A stretch of DNA of 56,402 nt from Verrucomicrobiota bacterium (lineage in GTDB: Bacteria; Verrucomicrobiota; Verrucomicrobiia; Chthoniobacterales; JAFAMB01): assembly GCA_019247695.1 (NCBI GenBank), contig JAFBAP010000078.1, positions 1 through 56,402 on the forward strand, given 5' to 3'. A program made the translations under genes and the position numbers. Each line of letters begins with the position of its first letter. Position 1 is the stretch's first letter. The notes below the pieces were generated by a model. It was not told where the DNA came from and searched no databases. It saw nothing but the letters and a program-made list of their open reading frames with translations. Below are positions 33,327 through 42,233 of the stretch, piece after piece.

Positions 33327-35315
33327 GTGGAACAAGTTATGTCCGTGTCATGCGAGCCAGACGCCGGTCGGGCTGAGAAAGGGCCGGCTATCCTGATAGT
33401 GGAGGACGAAAGCCTCGTGGCCATCCACCTCGAGGATCGCCTCACGAAGATCGGTTACGAAGTCTGTGGGGTGAGCGACAGCGCCGCTGAAGCGGTCGCT
33501 ATCGCTCTTGCGCAAACGCCCGATCTGGTGTTGATGGACATTCACCTGCACGGTGAACGGGACGGGATCGACGCGGCCGCCGAGATCCGGAAGATAGCCG
33601 ACGTACCCATCATTTTTGTCACGGCTCATGCCGACGATGCCACGCTGAAACGCGCCGGGATTACCGAGCCGTTCGGTTACGTGCTCAAGCCGTTTGACGA
33701 GCGCGAGCTGAAAGCCACCATCGAGATCGCGCTGTACCGCAAACGGACGGAGCAAAGGCTTCGAAAGGTGGAACAGTGGTTGTCGGCCACGCTCGGGAGC
33801 ATGGGGGACGGGGTAATCGCAACGGATGCGTACGGGCAGATCAAATTCATCAATGCCATCGGCGAGGCGATCACCGGGTGGAGCCGGGAACTGGCGCTGG
33901 GCCGGCACTTTTATGACGTATTCGTGGTGGAAAAAGGGGCGGAGGGACCGCCCGTAACCGATCTTCTCGAGCGCGCCACCGTGGACGGCCTGGCCATTGC
34001 CCTGGAAGAGGGGCACTGTTTGCGGACGCGCGAAGGCAGGCACGTGGCGTTGGATGACAGCATCGCGCCTATTCGCGAGAGAGACGGCACCTTAACCGGG
34101 TACGTAACGGTGTTTCGCGACGCGACGGCCCGCAAAGAGGCGCAGGAGGAACGGTTGCGGCTTGAAGAAAAGATGCGCGAGGCCCTCCGCTTGGAGAGCC
34201 TGGGCCAGGTGGCCAGCGGCGTCGCGCATGATTTCAACAACCTGCTGGTAGCCGTCACGTTGAACACCTCGCTCGCCCGTACCCTGGTGAGGGAGGGTAC
34301 GCCCATGGCCGAGTTGCTGGACGAGATCAAAACCGCCGCGAGCCGGGCCGCGCGGCTCTGCAACCAGATGTTGGCGTATGCAGGCGGGGGTTCCCTGGTG
34401 ATGAGGGCATTGAACCTGAACTCCTTCGTGCGGGAGGCGGCACCGCTGCTGAAGGTGGTTATCCAGAACCACGCGACGCTGGCATTGAATTTGGAAGAGA
34501 GCTTGCCGCCGATCCTGGCCGACGGCGCGGAACTCTACCAAATGGTGATGAATCTCGTTCTCAACGCGTCTGAGGCGCTTGGTGAGGGGTCGGGGTGCCT
34601 CAGCATCGGGACCCGCCGGTTTCGAGCCGATCAATCCTTTCTAGCCGAATGCCGCCTGAATTCCGAGTTGTCCGAAGGTGAATACGTTCTTCTGGAAGTC
34701 AGCGACCCCGGTCACGGCATGAGCCCCGAGACGCTCACCCGCATCTTCGACCCGTTTTTTACGACCAAGTTTACCGGACGAGGGCTCGGCTTGTCGGCGG
34801 TCCTGGGCATCGTGCGCGCGCACGGCGGCGCGATCCACGTCGAAAGCACGCCGGGGCAGGGTACGACGTTCCGGATCCTATTCCCGCGGGCAAGTAGCCC
34901 GCCGGTGGTGGGAACGGCGCGGGCCGTTAACATGAGCTGGAAAACCAGCGGGCGGGCACTTCTCATCGACGACGAACCGATCGTCCGTCTGGCCGCCACC
35001 CACGCCCTCCGTCACTGCGGCTTTGAGGTCGAGACGGCTGAGAACGGCCGGCAGGCGATCCAGAAACTGCTTGAGCGGGCCGGTGGCTACCGGGTGGTTC
35101 TGCTTGACCTGACCATGCCTGAGCTCCACGGCGACTACGTGCTCAAGGTCATCCGAACCCATTTTCCGCGGCTTCCCGTCGTGATCATGAGCGGCTACAC
35201 GGAGCGGAAGGTAAAACCTCTCTATGAGGAGGATAGTGGAACGGTCTTTATGCAAAAGCCGTTTTCGCTCGAGAAGCTCGTGGAAAAACTGACCCTACTG
35301 TTGGGAGAAAGCTGA
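33327..35315 (+). CDS. Hybrid response regulator/PAS histidine kinase with two receiver domains
   Basis: The 662-residue soluble protein has an N-terminal receiver (VEDESL, phosphoacceptor Asp71 in LVLMDIHL, Lys121), a PAS domain at about 150-270, a HisKA domain with His301 in GVAHDFNNLL, an ATPase domain with NLVLNASEAL and FDPFFTTKFTGRGLGL, and a C-terminal receiver with Asp594 in LLDLTMPE. With the preceding membrane kinase it could form a relay from kinase to first receiver and on to the second, but no DNA-binding output is fused. GTG 33327, two bases after the kinase stop, follows a GGAGATAAGGG ribosome site. Confidence 0.9.
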   Translation: MEQVMSVSCEPDAGRAEKGPAILIVEDESLVAIHLEDRLTKIGYEVCGVSDSAAEAVAIALAQTPDLVLMDIHLHGERDGIDAAAEIRKIADVPIIFVTAHADDATLKRAGITEPFGYVLKPFDERELKATIEIALYRKRTEQRLRKVEQWLSATLGSMGDGVIATDAYGQIKFINAIGEAITGWSRELALGRHFYDVFVVEKGAEGPPVTDLLERATVDGLAIALEEGHCLRTREGRHVALDDSIAPIRERDGTLTGYVTVFRDATARKEAQEERLRLEEKMREALRLESLGQVASGVAHDFNNLLVAVTLNTSLARTLVREGTPMAELLDEIKTAASRAARLCNQMLAYAGGGSLVMRALNLNSFVREAAPLLKVVIQNHATLALNLEESLPPILADGAELYQMVMNLVLNASEALGEGSGCLSIGTRRFRADQSFLAECRLNSELSEGEYVLLEVSDPGHGMSPETLTRIFDPFFTTKFTGRGLGLSAVLGIVRAHGGAIHVESTPGQGTTFRILFPRASSPPVVGTARAVNMSWKTSGRALLIDDEPIVRLAATHALRHCGFEVETAENGRQAIQKLLERAGGYRVVLLDLTMPELHGDYVLKVIRTHFPRLPVVIMSGYTERKVKPLYEEDSGTVFMQKPFSLEKLVEKLTLLLGES

Positions 35316-35847
35316 CGCGATCTGCGGATCAGACGGGTGGTTTCCAACGCGCGGCCATTTAGTTAATACCATTCAGACGTTATCTCGATAGAATGTCGGC
35401 TCGGGGGGCGCCGGAGGGTGCTCCGTGGCTGGTTGAATCGGCCTTGGACCCAATGGACCCGGAGACCTTGGCCGGCCCGTCGGGCCTGGACCGTTTATAC
35501 GGTTTAACAGGTGTAACGCCGGCAGGGCACCGGGGAAGGAAGACAAGATTTTACCTCCATGGCCGTCGAAACGGTGTAAGGCCGCCGGAAGGGGCCGCTT
35601 TCAGCCGTAAGCCGTACGATCCACGCAGGCCGGTGCGCAAAAATAAACACTGCGCGCCATGTTTCAGGCATCCGCCGTGCTCATGATCCGGCACGGACGG
35701 GGCCGGAAGCGCGTGGTTTCCCGTGAAAGGTGCCCGGTAACCCTGGATTCACCGTCTTTTTCAGGGGTAAGGGCCGGAGGTGGCACGCGTCGCGCTTCAG
35801 GTCGGATTTCTCGAACACACATTCTACTAACCATCCGAAAACCTACC
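35316..35847 (+). promoter_or_regulatory. Long intergenic/leader region upstream of narK
   Basis: About 530 bases without a gene I can support. An AT-rich patch at 35360-35395 may hold a promoter. An open frame at 35393-35686 has no ribosome site, no recognisable domain and irregular composition, and I do not annotate it. A further frame running into narK from 35659 is also open but lacks family-like sequence before 35848. No known riboswitch was recognised. Confidence 0.35.
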
Positions 35848-37053
35848 TTGAACATCGCCCAATTTAAATCCGCGGGACACTGGCCGACGTTGCTGGCAGC
35901 TTTTATTTACTTTGACTTTTCCTTTATGGTTTGGACGGTGCTTGGCCCCCTGGGGGTCCAGATCGGTGAAAGTCTGCACCTCACCGCCGAACAGAGGGGC
36001 TTGATGGTGGCAGTGCCGATCCTGTCGGGCGCATTGTTAAGGATTGTGCTCGGGCTGGCGGTCGACCGGTTCGGCGCCAAGAGAACGGGCATTACCGCCC
36101 AATTGATTGTCATGGCCGGCCTGGCCACCGCCTGGCTGGTCGGGCTTGGGGGTTTTGAGGCCACCCTGCTTTTAGGCATGGTGCTGGGGTTTGCCGGGGC
36201 AAGTTTCGCCGTGGCCCTGCCGCAGGCCGGCCGCTGGTACCCGCCTCACTTGCAGGGAATGGTCATGGGCCTGGCTGGAGCCGGCAACGTCGGCACGGTG
36301 CTCGATGCCCTGCTCGCACCCCGGCTGGCTGCGGCCTACGGGTGGCGGGTCGTCTTCGGGCTGGCGCTCATCCCGGCGGTGCTCGTTCTGCTGTTCTACG
36401 CCTTGGTGTCCCGAGAGGCTCCCGTTCAGGTGACGCCCAAGCGGCTCGGCGATTACTGGAAACTCCTGAAAGACCGGGATGCCCATTGGTTTTGCTTCTA
36501 TTACACCATTTCATTCGGCGGGTTTGTGGGGCTGGCCAGCTCCTACGTCCTCTTCTTCAAAAGCGAATTCAACGTGCCGGCCGTGCACGCGGGCGACCTG
36601 GCTGCCCTCTGCACCTTTACCGGCGCGATGCTGCGACCCGTAGGCGGCGCCTGGGCCGATCGGGCCGGGGGCATCCGTGCGCTTTACCGCTTTTACCTGA
36701 CCGCGGCGCTGGCGCTGTTGGCGGCGGCGCTCGGTCAAAATCTCTATTTTGCCCTCGCGATGCTCCTGGTGGCTTCCGGTGCGCTTGGAATGGCCAACGG
36801 TTCGGTGTTTCAACTCCTGCCGCAACGTTTCGGCAAGGATATCGGCGTAATGACGGGGCTGGTCGGCGCCGGCGGCGGGGTAGGCGGCTTTTACCTCGCC
36901 AGTTCCCTGGGCTTATCCAAAGGTCTGACCGGATCGTACCTGGCCGGTTTCTGCGTTTTTGCCGGGCTCTGCCTGCTGGCCATCGCCGGCCTCAGCATCG
37001 TGAAACTGCGCTGGCGAACCACGTGGGGCGCCGTGGCCGGTGCGCGAATCTAG
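35848..37053 (+). CDS. narK: NarK-type nitrate/nitrite transporter
   Basis: This inner-membrane major-facilitator protein has about twelve hydrophobic segments in 401 residues. The start NIAQFKSAGHWPTLLAAFIYFD, the first signature around GLAGAGNVGTVLD, and the second around GLVGAGGGVGGFYLA are those of nitrate/nitrite porters. The start is TTG 35848, because the family begins exactly there; an ATG-led longer form from 35659 adds a basic segment of no known type. The next gene, a phosphatase/kinase fusion, follows after 44 bases. Import of nitrate for assimilation is likely, but no nitrate or nitrite reductase is in the window. Confidence 0.88.
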   Translation: MNIAQFKSAGHWPTLLAAFIYFDFSFMVWTVLGPLGVQIGESLHLTAEQRGLMVAVPILSGALLRIVLGLAVDRFGAKRTGITAQLIVMAGLATAWLVGLGGFEATLLLGMVLGFAGASFAVALPQAGRWYPPHLQGMVMGLAGAGNVGTVLDALLAPRLAAAYGWRVVFGLALIPAVLVLLFYALVSREAPVQVTPKRLGDYWKLLKDRDAHWFCFYYTISFGGFVGLASSYVLFFKSEFNVPAVHAGDLAALCTFTGAMLRPVGGAWADRAGGIRALYRFYLTAALALLAAALGQNLYFALAMLLVASGALGMANGSVFQLLPQRFGKDIGVMTGLVGAGGGVGGFYLASSLGLSKGLTGSYLAGFCVFAGLCLLAIAGLSIVKLRWRTTWGAVAGARI

Positions 37054-37097
37054 TCGATCTGGTCGGTCCGGCTCGACCGTAAAGGCGCGACCACGAA

Positions 37098-38750
37098 GTG
37101 AAAATAAATGCCACCAGCTTTGGCTGCGCGCGTTCGGATCAGCAACCGTCGCAAGACGCCTTTGCGGTGAAGTCCTGGGGCGAGACGCTCATCGCCGTGC
37201 TGGCGGACGGCGCGGGCGGAGCCAAGGCAGGCGGGGAGGCGGCCGCCCGGGTCGTCGAATCGCTGGTCAATAACTATGCGGTTCGTCCAAAGAGTTGGAG
37301 CCCGCAGAAGGCCCTGGCGGAGTTTACCCGGCTGGTAAACCAACGCCTCTACCAGGATTCGCTCATCCGCTACGGATCGCCCGAGATGGTTTCCACGGTG
37401 TCCGTAGCGGTGATCGAAGGCGATAAACTTCATGGCTTGAACGTCGGCGACTCACGGGTCTACCTCTCCCGCGGCGGTGAGCTCCGCCGGCTCTCGGATG
37501 ACCACGTGTGCAAAGAGCCCGGCATGCGCCACGTGCTCGATCGCGCCGTCGGCATCGCGCCGGAAGTGAACCCGCACTTTTTCGAAGTCGACCTCGTGGA
37601 CGGAGATATTGCGCTGCTCTGCTCGGATGGCGTTTCCAACGTGCTCGACGAGGCGATGCTCGGCGCCAAGCTGCGGGCGCGATGGGCAGCCCGGGCTTTG
37701 GTTTCCAACGCCCGGGCAAAGGCGACGCCCGAGGCGCTCGACGATATGAGTGCCGTCGTGCTTGACATCGCGGAGACCGGTAAACTCCAGGCCGTGAGCA
37801 AAATTCCGCTCAAGATTCCTGCGTCGCTGCGCAAAGGTGACGTGATCGACGGGTTCACCTTGCTGAAACCGTTTCAGCACAGTGATCGCGCTTGGCTGGC
37901 CGCCCGCGAGGGCCAGCGTTTCGTGTTGAAATTTGCGCCGCTGGAGGCTCGTGACGACGAGGAGGTGCTCAACCAGTTCGTCAAGGAGACGTGGAACGCC
38001 ACGCGCCTGCAGGCGTCCGACTTTTTTGTCCGTGCCTTTCTGCCGGATCAGGCCTCCGTGCGTTGCTACGCGATGGAATTCATCGAAGCGCCCAGCTTGA
38101 GAACGCTGCTGCGCTCCCGCCCCCTGGCGGTCGATGAGGCCATCGCGCTGGGAAAGTTTCTGCTGAACGCAAGCCAGCACCTGCTTCGGTTTGACCTCGT
38201 GCATGGCGACGTCAAGCCGGAAAACATCCTCGTCTTGAGCAGTTACGACACCATCACGTTCAAGCTGGTGGACCTCGGGAGCACGTCCGAACTCTTCTCC
38301 ATAACGTCACGGGCCGGTACCGCCAGTTACCTGGCGCCCGAGCGTTTTCACGAAGCGCCTGTTTCCGAACGTACCGAGGTCTATGCCATCGGCGTCACCC
38401 TTTTCGAAGCCCTTACCCGGAGTTTCCCTTACGGTGAAATTGAGCGTTTTCAGACGCCGCACTTTCACGAGGTGAAAACGCTGTCCCGCCTGAACCCGAA
38501 CGTGCCGCCCTGGCTGGAATCGGTACTGTTTCGGGCGATCTCACCGGACCCGGAGCGGCGGTACCGGAATTACTCCGAAATGCTTTTTGAGCTTGAGCAC
38601 CCTGACCAGGTCCAGCCGTTCCGCCGCAAGAACGGCGCATTCCTGGAACGAAACCCGGTCGCTTTCTACCGGGCCATGTGTCTGCTTCTGCTGGTGCTCT
38701 GCGCCGGCCTGATTGTGAAGCTGCTGGCCGCAGGCGTTAAACTACCGTGA
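37098..38750 (+). CDS. PP2C phosphatase-Ser/Thr kinase fusion, membrane-anchored
   Basis: Residues 1-235 are a PP2C-like phosphatase (LADGAGGAKAGGEAA at 35-49, VGDSRVYL at 116-123, LLCSDGVSN at 173-181). Residues about 250-510 are a Hanks-type kinase with Lys278, the catalytic loop HGDVKPEN at 369-376 and DLG at 392-394. A membrane helix near 525-545 ends the 550-residue protein, so both domains face the cytoplasm. Both active sites look intact, and the two halves could oppose each other. A comparable kinase stands beside nasA and nirB in Pseudomonas, which suggests a link to nitrate use. GTG 37098 is the only likely start. Confidence 0.9.
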   Translation: MKINATSFGCARSDQQPSQDAFAVKSWGETLIAVLADGAGGAKAGGEAAARVVESLVNNYAVRPKSWSPQKALAEFTRLVNQRLYQDSLIRYGSPEMVSTVSVAVIEGDKLHGLNVGDSRVYLSRGGELRRLSDDHVCKEPGMRHVLDRAVGIAPEVNPHFFEVDLVDGDIALLCSDGVSNVLDEAMLGAKLRARWAARALVSNARAKATPEALDDMSAVVLDIAETGKLQAVSKIPLKIPASLRKGDVIDGFTLLKPFQHSDRAWLAAREGQRFVLKFAPLEARDDEEVLNQFVKETWNATRLQASDFFVRAFLPDQASVRCYAMEFIEAPSLRTLLRSRPLAVDEAIALGKFLLNASQHLLRFDLVHGDVKPENILVLSSYDTITFKLVDLGSTSELFSITSRAGTASYLAPERFHEAPVSERTEVYAIGVTLFEALTRSFPYGEIERFQTPHFHEVKTLSRLNPNVPPWLESVLFRAISPDPERRYRNYSEMLFELEHPDQVQPFRRKNGAFLERNPVAFYRAMCLLLLVLCAGLIVKLLAAGVKLP

Positions 38751-38856
38751 ACGGACCGGCAGCCGCCTCAAAATGCAATATCAAACATATTTACTATACC
38801 AAGCGGGGGCGTTCGCAACTGCCCGCACTCCCCCCTGGCGTCCGGTACCCGGGCTC

Positions 38857-39684
38857 CTACCGGTAACGGTGGCGATGGTGCGCGGCGCGCGTTCGGCTCT
38901 GGCGATGGACGTGGGAGCGGTAGACCCTTCGGGAACGAACGTAGCGCCGGTAAATCGCGCGACGGCCGCGGGACGGCCGGTAAAAGTGCCGAGCCGGGGC
39001 GGTAATCACGGGCGCCTGAATTCCGTACGGGTTGCCTTCTTGCCGCTGCGCCAGGAGCCCTGCAGCGATGGCGCGCGCCAGTCGTTCCTGGTAATCGCCC
39101 CGATCCGCCAGGCGGCTTTCTTCCGGATTGGTCAGAAAGCCGCACTCGCAAAGGATCGCCGGCACGGCTGAACGCCGGACGACGAAAAAGCCGCGCCAGT
39201 GAACGTAGCGATCCTCGGCCCCGGTGGCCGCGAGAATCGCGCGGTGAACCCGCGTTGCCAACCCCAGGCTGTCCGCCCGGTAAAAGTACGTTTCAATTCC
39301 GCGGGCGCTCCAACGGAAGGCCGCATTGAAATGGATGCTGACGAAGACTGCACGCCCTTGGAAGTAATACGTGGCCGCCGCACGTTGGCCCAAGGGCACG
39401 AACTCGTCCGCGTTACGGGTCATCACCACCCGCAGGCCGGCAGAGCGAAGAATGCGCGCAAGCCGGCGCGCAACGGCCAGCGTGACGGTTTTCTCCTGCG
39501 GATAGGTTCGCAGGCCCAGGATGCCGCCCGGATCGTACCCGCCGTGGCCGGGGTCAACGACGACCGTGTCAAAGCCGCGCGGCCCTTCACCCAGCGCCAG
39601 GGGTGAAAAACTAAAAAAAAGTAAAAACGCAGACAAGGCCAAAACCGATGCGCCGGATCTGAACTGCAATTGATGGGCAAACAC
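38857..39684 (-). CDS. Secreted N-acetylmuramoyl-L-alanine amidase (Amidase_3)
   Basis: This periplasmic enzyme cleaves the bond between MurNAc and the stem peptide. After a hydrophobic signal peptide come VVVDPGHGGYDPGG, EKTVTLAVARRL, VVMTRN, SIHFNAA and ILCECGFLTNPEE, the zinc and catalytic motifs of the family. The last 45 residues are unusually rich in Arg, His and Tyr and may bind the anionic murein or lipids. The start GTG 39684 leaves a normal signal peptide; an open reading to 39810 gives an N terminus unlike an export signal. It converges with the phosphatase/kinase gene. Confidence 0.87.
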   Translation of the reverse strand: MFAHQLQFRSGASVLALSAFLLFFSFSPLALGEGPRGFDTVVVDPGHGGYDPGGILGLRTYPQEKTVTLAVARRLARILRSAGLRVVMTRNADEFVPLGQRAAATYYFQGRAVFVSIHFNAAFRWSARGIETYFYRADSLGLATRVHRAILAATGAEDRYVHWRGFFVVRRSAVPAILCECGFLTNPEESRLADRGDYQERLARAIAAGLLAQRQEGNPYGIQAPVITAPARHFYRPSRGRRAIYRRYVRSRRVYRSHVHRQSRTRAAHHRHRYR

Positions 39685-39883
39685 GGGCCGATATATAGCG
39701 CAACTGAAAGCTTTGCGCCCGTGAGGGACAAAAAAATTGTCGCACTGCTGATTCACTCGCTGAGGCGCGGATTCCCGCCGAACCGTCCCGAACTCACTAT
39801 AAAACGACAATTATATCGTAAAGTTTACTTGAAATTATCATATTTATTGGTCTATGGGTAATGGGCTTTAAATTCTCTTAAAT

Positions 39884-40078
39884 ATGAAGATGATAGTATA
39901 TGGCGCTCTGGCGATCGGTTCTTTAACCTACGTTTCTGCGGATTTTGCAGTGCCAGCCAAGGATCAGGTGCGCCGTTCAGGCCATCAGGAGGATAAAGCC
40001 TGGGAATCTCTCCGGGGGCACAGCCCTGCCCCGAAAGTCAGTTGGACTCCCCTCCGCCCGAAAGTTCAACGGGTATAG
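39884..40078 (+). CDS. Possible small secreted protein
   Basis: This 64-residue reading begins with MKMIVYGALAIGSLTYVSA, a short signal-peptide-like segment with an Ala-type cleavage site, and continues with a basic, Pro-rich tail. The 80 bases upstream are AT-rich and could hold a promoter, but no ribosome site is visible. I do not recognise a family. The coding call is weak and rests on the export-like start only. Confidence 0.3.
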   Translation: MKMIVYGALAIGSLTYVSADFAVPAKDQVRRSGHQEDKAWESLRGHSPAPKVSWTPLRPKVQRV

Positions 40079-40174
40079 CCGCCGGCCGGGCCGTCGCGTG
40101 ACGGGATACCGGGGCGCGGAAAGAGGGGACTTTTCCCGGCCGTGCAACCCGGACCGATCGCTCGTTGCCATTGC

Positions 40175-40207
40175 CCCCCTTAGGGCATAAAATCAGCCCC
40201 AAGGGGG
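40175..40207. terminator. Strong hairpin between the small ORF and the SnoaL-like gene
   Basis: CCCCCTT at 40175-40181 pairs with AAGGGGG at 40201-40207, and GGGC with GCCC inside, with one mismatch and a nine-base A/T-rich loop. It lies between convergent readings, so it may stop transcription from either side. Neither side is followed by a T run. Confidence 0.4.
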
Positions 40208-40309
40208 ATGAAAAAGAAAGGATTCAGCCGGTGACCCGTGGAGCGGGGCAGATCCCGATGCCGGGTAATCGCGGAAGCTTGCCCGCGGGTGCGGCGACCC
40301 GCGTCAAGC

Positions 40310-40825
40310 TTAAGGTTGCAGGGAAGTGGTGTGCGCGGCGACGATCTTCCACTCACTGTCCATCCGGCGTACCACCAGGGTTGAAGTCCCGACAACCTTG
40401 CTTCGCGGGCGCCCCAGCAGCATATCCCACCATAAGAGCACGTAGGCCATGTCGGGCTCGAGCATCTGAACCTTCACGCGCTGGGCCTCAAGATAACCCA
40501 TCAGTGAGCGGTCAGAAAACCCGTTCACGTAATTTGCGTAGAGTTGGTCCCAGCCGAAGACCTGCTCCCCGTCATCGAGATACACCAGCTTCGGGCTTTT
40601 CCAGTAGGCTGCCATAAAGCCCTCAATGTCTTGAGAATTCCAGGCTGCCACCTGCCCCATGATCAGGAGATATACCTGGTGGGCACTCGACTGCTCGCCG
40701 TTTGCTGAATCCGAAGAAACCGAGTCGAAGGTCCAAACCTGATCAGCGCTTGAGGCCAGCGCCGGCGCTGCACATGCGGTGGCAAGCAGCAGGGCCAAAA
40801 ACACCGTTTTCAAACTCCTACCCAT
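40310..40825 (-). CDS. Secreted SnoaL/NTF2-like protein
   Basis: The 171-residue protein has a signal peptide (basic start, hydrophobic 8-20, cleavage near ALA-SS) and an NTF2-like domain: VAAWNSQDIEGFMAAYW, a GWDQLYANYVNGF middle, and a final WKIVAAHTTSLQP. Proteins of this fold bind small ligands or act as weak enzymes, and the exported ones are poorly known. A palindrome and AT-rich sequence directly upstream suggest a regulated promoter. No neighbour explains its role. Confidence 0.78.
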   Translation of the reverse strand: MGRSLKTVFLALLLATACAAPALASSADQVWTFDSVSSDSANGEQSSAHQVYLLIMGQVAAWNSQDIEGFMAAYWKSPKLVYLDDGEQVFGWDQLYANYVNGFSDRSLMGYLEAQRVKVQMLEPDMAYVLLWWDMLLGRPRSKVVGTSTLVVRRMDSEWKIVAAHTTSLQP

Positions 40826-40834
40826 CCTTAAGAG

Positions 40835-40852
40835 TTATCATTTATATGATAA
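40835..40852. promoter_or_regulatory. Operator-like palindrome upstream of the SnoaL-like gene
   Basis: TTATCAT and ATGATAA pair perfectly around TTAT. The palindrome lies ten bases before the start codon of the minus-strand gene, in the only strongly AT-rich patch of the region, and could be an operator or overlap the promoter. No binding protein can be named. Confidence 0.4.
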
Positions 40853-41208
40853 TATGCTCCCAAATCTAGTATTTTCGGTAATGTTGTCTGTTTTTTAACG
40901 AAAATTGCGCCGGTTCACGCGTCAGGTGTGTGGATCAAGTCAGCCTTGGCGTACCGTTTTTGCGCCCGGACGAGCCGGGTGAGCCCGGCGGTTTGGGTGG
41001 GCTGAACGGTTTTGGCGGGGTGACCTGATGATGCCCTCAGGCGCATGCCGGTCAGCCGTCCAGTGTAGACTCGTAGCTTTGCAATCGGAGAATACCGCAG
41101 TTGATTACCTGTAGGCCCGCAGGCCGCCGATTCCGGGCGATCACGGCTGTAAACGGGCGGGCTCCGGCTGGCGGCCTGCGGCGAACCTGTGACATGACAT
41201 GACATGAA
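40853..41208. other. Intergenic region before the quinone oxidoreductase gene
   Basis: About 350 bases between divergent genes. The first 60 bases are AT-rich and probably serve the SnoaL-like gene. The rest is GC-rich with no supportable gene. It ends in three copies of GACAT directly before the oxidoreductase start, where a ribosome site would be expected but is not seen. Confidence 0.4.
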
Positions 41209-42171
41209 ATGAAAGCGATTCGAATCCATGAATTCGGCGGCCCGGAGGTAATGAAACCGGAGGACATCCCGATCTCAAAACCCGGGCCCGGCGAAGTCCT
41301 GGTGCAGGTGAAAGCAGCGGGTGTGAACCCGTTCGAGACTTACATCCGGGCCGGAACCTACCCTGCAAAACCTGAACGGCCGTTTACCCTGGGTACGGAT
41401 GCAGGCGGCATTGTGGCTGAAACCGGTCCGGGCGTTACGGACATCGACGTGGGGGCACGCGTCTATACGGGTGGAACCATTACCGGCTCTTACGCTGAGT
41501 TCACCCTTTGCAAATCCACTCAGATCCATCCTCTGCCGCCGGCGGCGTCGTTCTCGCAAGGTGCGGCCGTGAACACCCCGTGTGCGACGGCCTACCGCGC
41601 CCTGTTCTTCCGCGCCCAGGCGCAGCCCGGCGAGACGGTACTGGTTCACGGCGCAAGCGGCGGGGTGGGCACCGCGGCGGTGCAACTCGCTCGAGCTTAT
41701 GGTTTGACGGTGATCGGTACTGCCGGCAGCGACAAAGGCCGGGAGCTTGTCCGCAGCGAAGGCGCGCACCACGTTCTGGACCATCATGCGCCGGATTATC
41801 TGGAGAAACTGCGTGAGATCACCGGTGGCGGCGGCGTCGACGTCATTATCGAGATGCTGGCCAATGTGAATCTGGGCAAAGATCTGACGGCACTTGCGCG
41901 CTCCGGCCGGGTCGTGGTTGTCGGCAGCCGGGGAACCGTGGAAGTCAACCCGCGTGACGCCATGAGCCGCGACGCCGCCGTCCTTGGGATGACGCTCTGG
42001 AACACGCCGGAGAAAGAGCTCGAGCGCATTCACGCGGCCTTGGCGGCGGCCCTGGAGAACGGGATTTTGAAACCGGTGGTAGGACGCGAATTGCCGTTGG
42101 CCGAGGCTGCAAGGGCTCACCAGATTCTGATGGAACCCGGTGCCCATGGAAAAATCGTCCTGATCCCGTGA
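41209..42171 (+). CDS. Zinc-independent quinone oxidoreductase (zeta-crystallin-like)
   Basis: This medium-chain dehydrogenase/reductase has 320 residues: a GroES-like N-terminal domain (AAGVNPFETYIRAG, TLGTDAGGIV) and a Rossmann domain with HGASGGVGTAAVQLA for NADPH. The structural and catalytic zinc cysteines of alcohol dehydrogenases are missing, as in quinone reductases of the zeta-crystallin type. It probably reduces quinones or other conjugated carbonyls. The start is crowded with overlapping ATG triplets from the GACAT repeat; ATG 41209 fits the family N terminus. Confidence 0.88.
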   Translation: MKAIRIHEFGGPEVMKPEDIPISKPGPGEVLVQVKAAGVNPFETYIRAGTYPAKPERPFTLGTDAGGIVAETGPGVTDIDVGARVYTGGTITGSYAEFTLCKSTQIHPLPPAASFSQGAAVNTPCATAYRALFFRAQAQPGETVLVHGASGGVGTAAVQLARAYGLTVIGTAGSDKGRELVRSEGAHHVLDHHAPDYLEKLREITGGGGVDVIIEMLANVNLGKDLTALARSGRVVVVGSRGTVEVNPRDAMSRDAAVLGMTLWNTPEKELERIHAALAAALENGILKPVVGRELPLAEAARAHQILMEPGAHGKIVLIP

Positions 42172-42182
42172 ACTCGCCCCGT

Positions 42183-42222
42183 GCGGGCCCGGGCCTCCCG
42201 GCCGGTGCCACGGTGGGCCCGC
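42183..42222. terminator. Possible bidirectional terminator hairpin
   Basis: GCGGGCCC at 42183-42190 pairs with GGGCCCGC at 42215-42222 between the convergent oxidoreductase and MgtC-like genes. The 24-base interior can itself fold. There is no T run, so intrinsic termination is uncertain. Confidence 0.35.
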
Positions 42223-42233
42223 TTCACCGCCGG

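Noticed and set aside
35393-35686. 97-codon open frame upstream of narK
   Set aside because: No ribosome site, no domain, irregular Pro/Arg-rich composition; GC-rich sequence gives many such frames.
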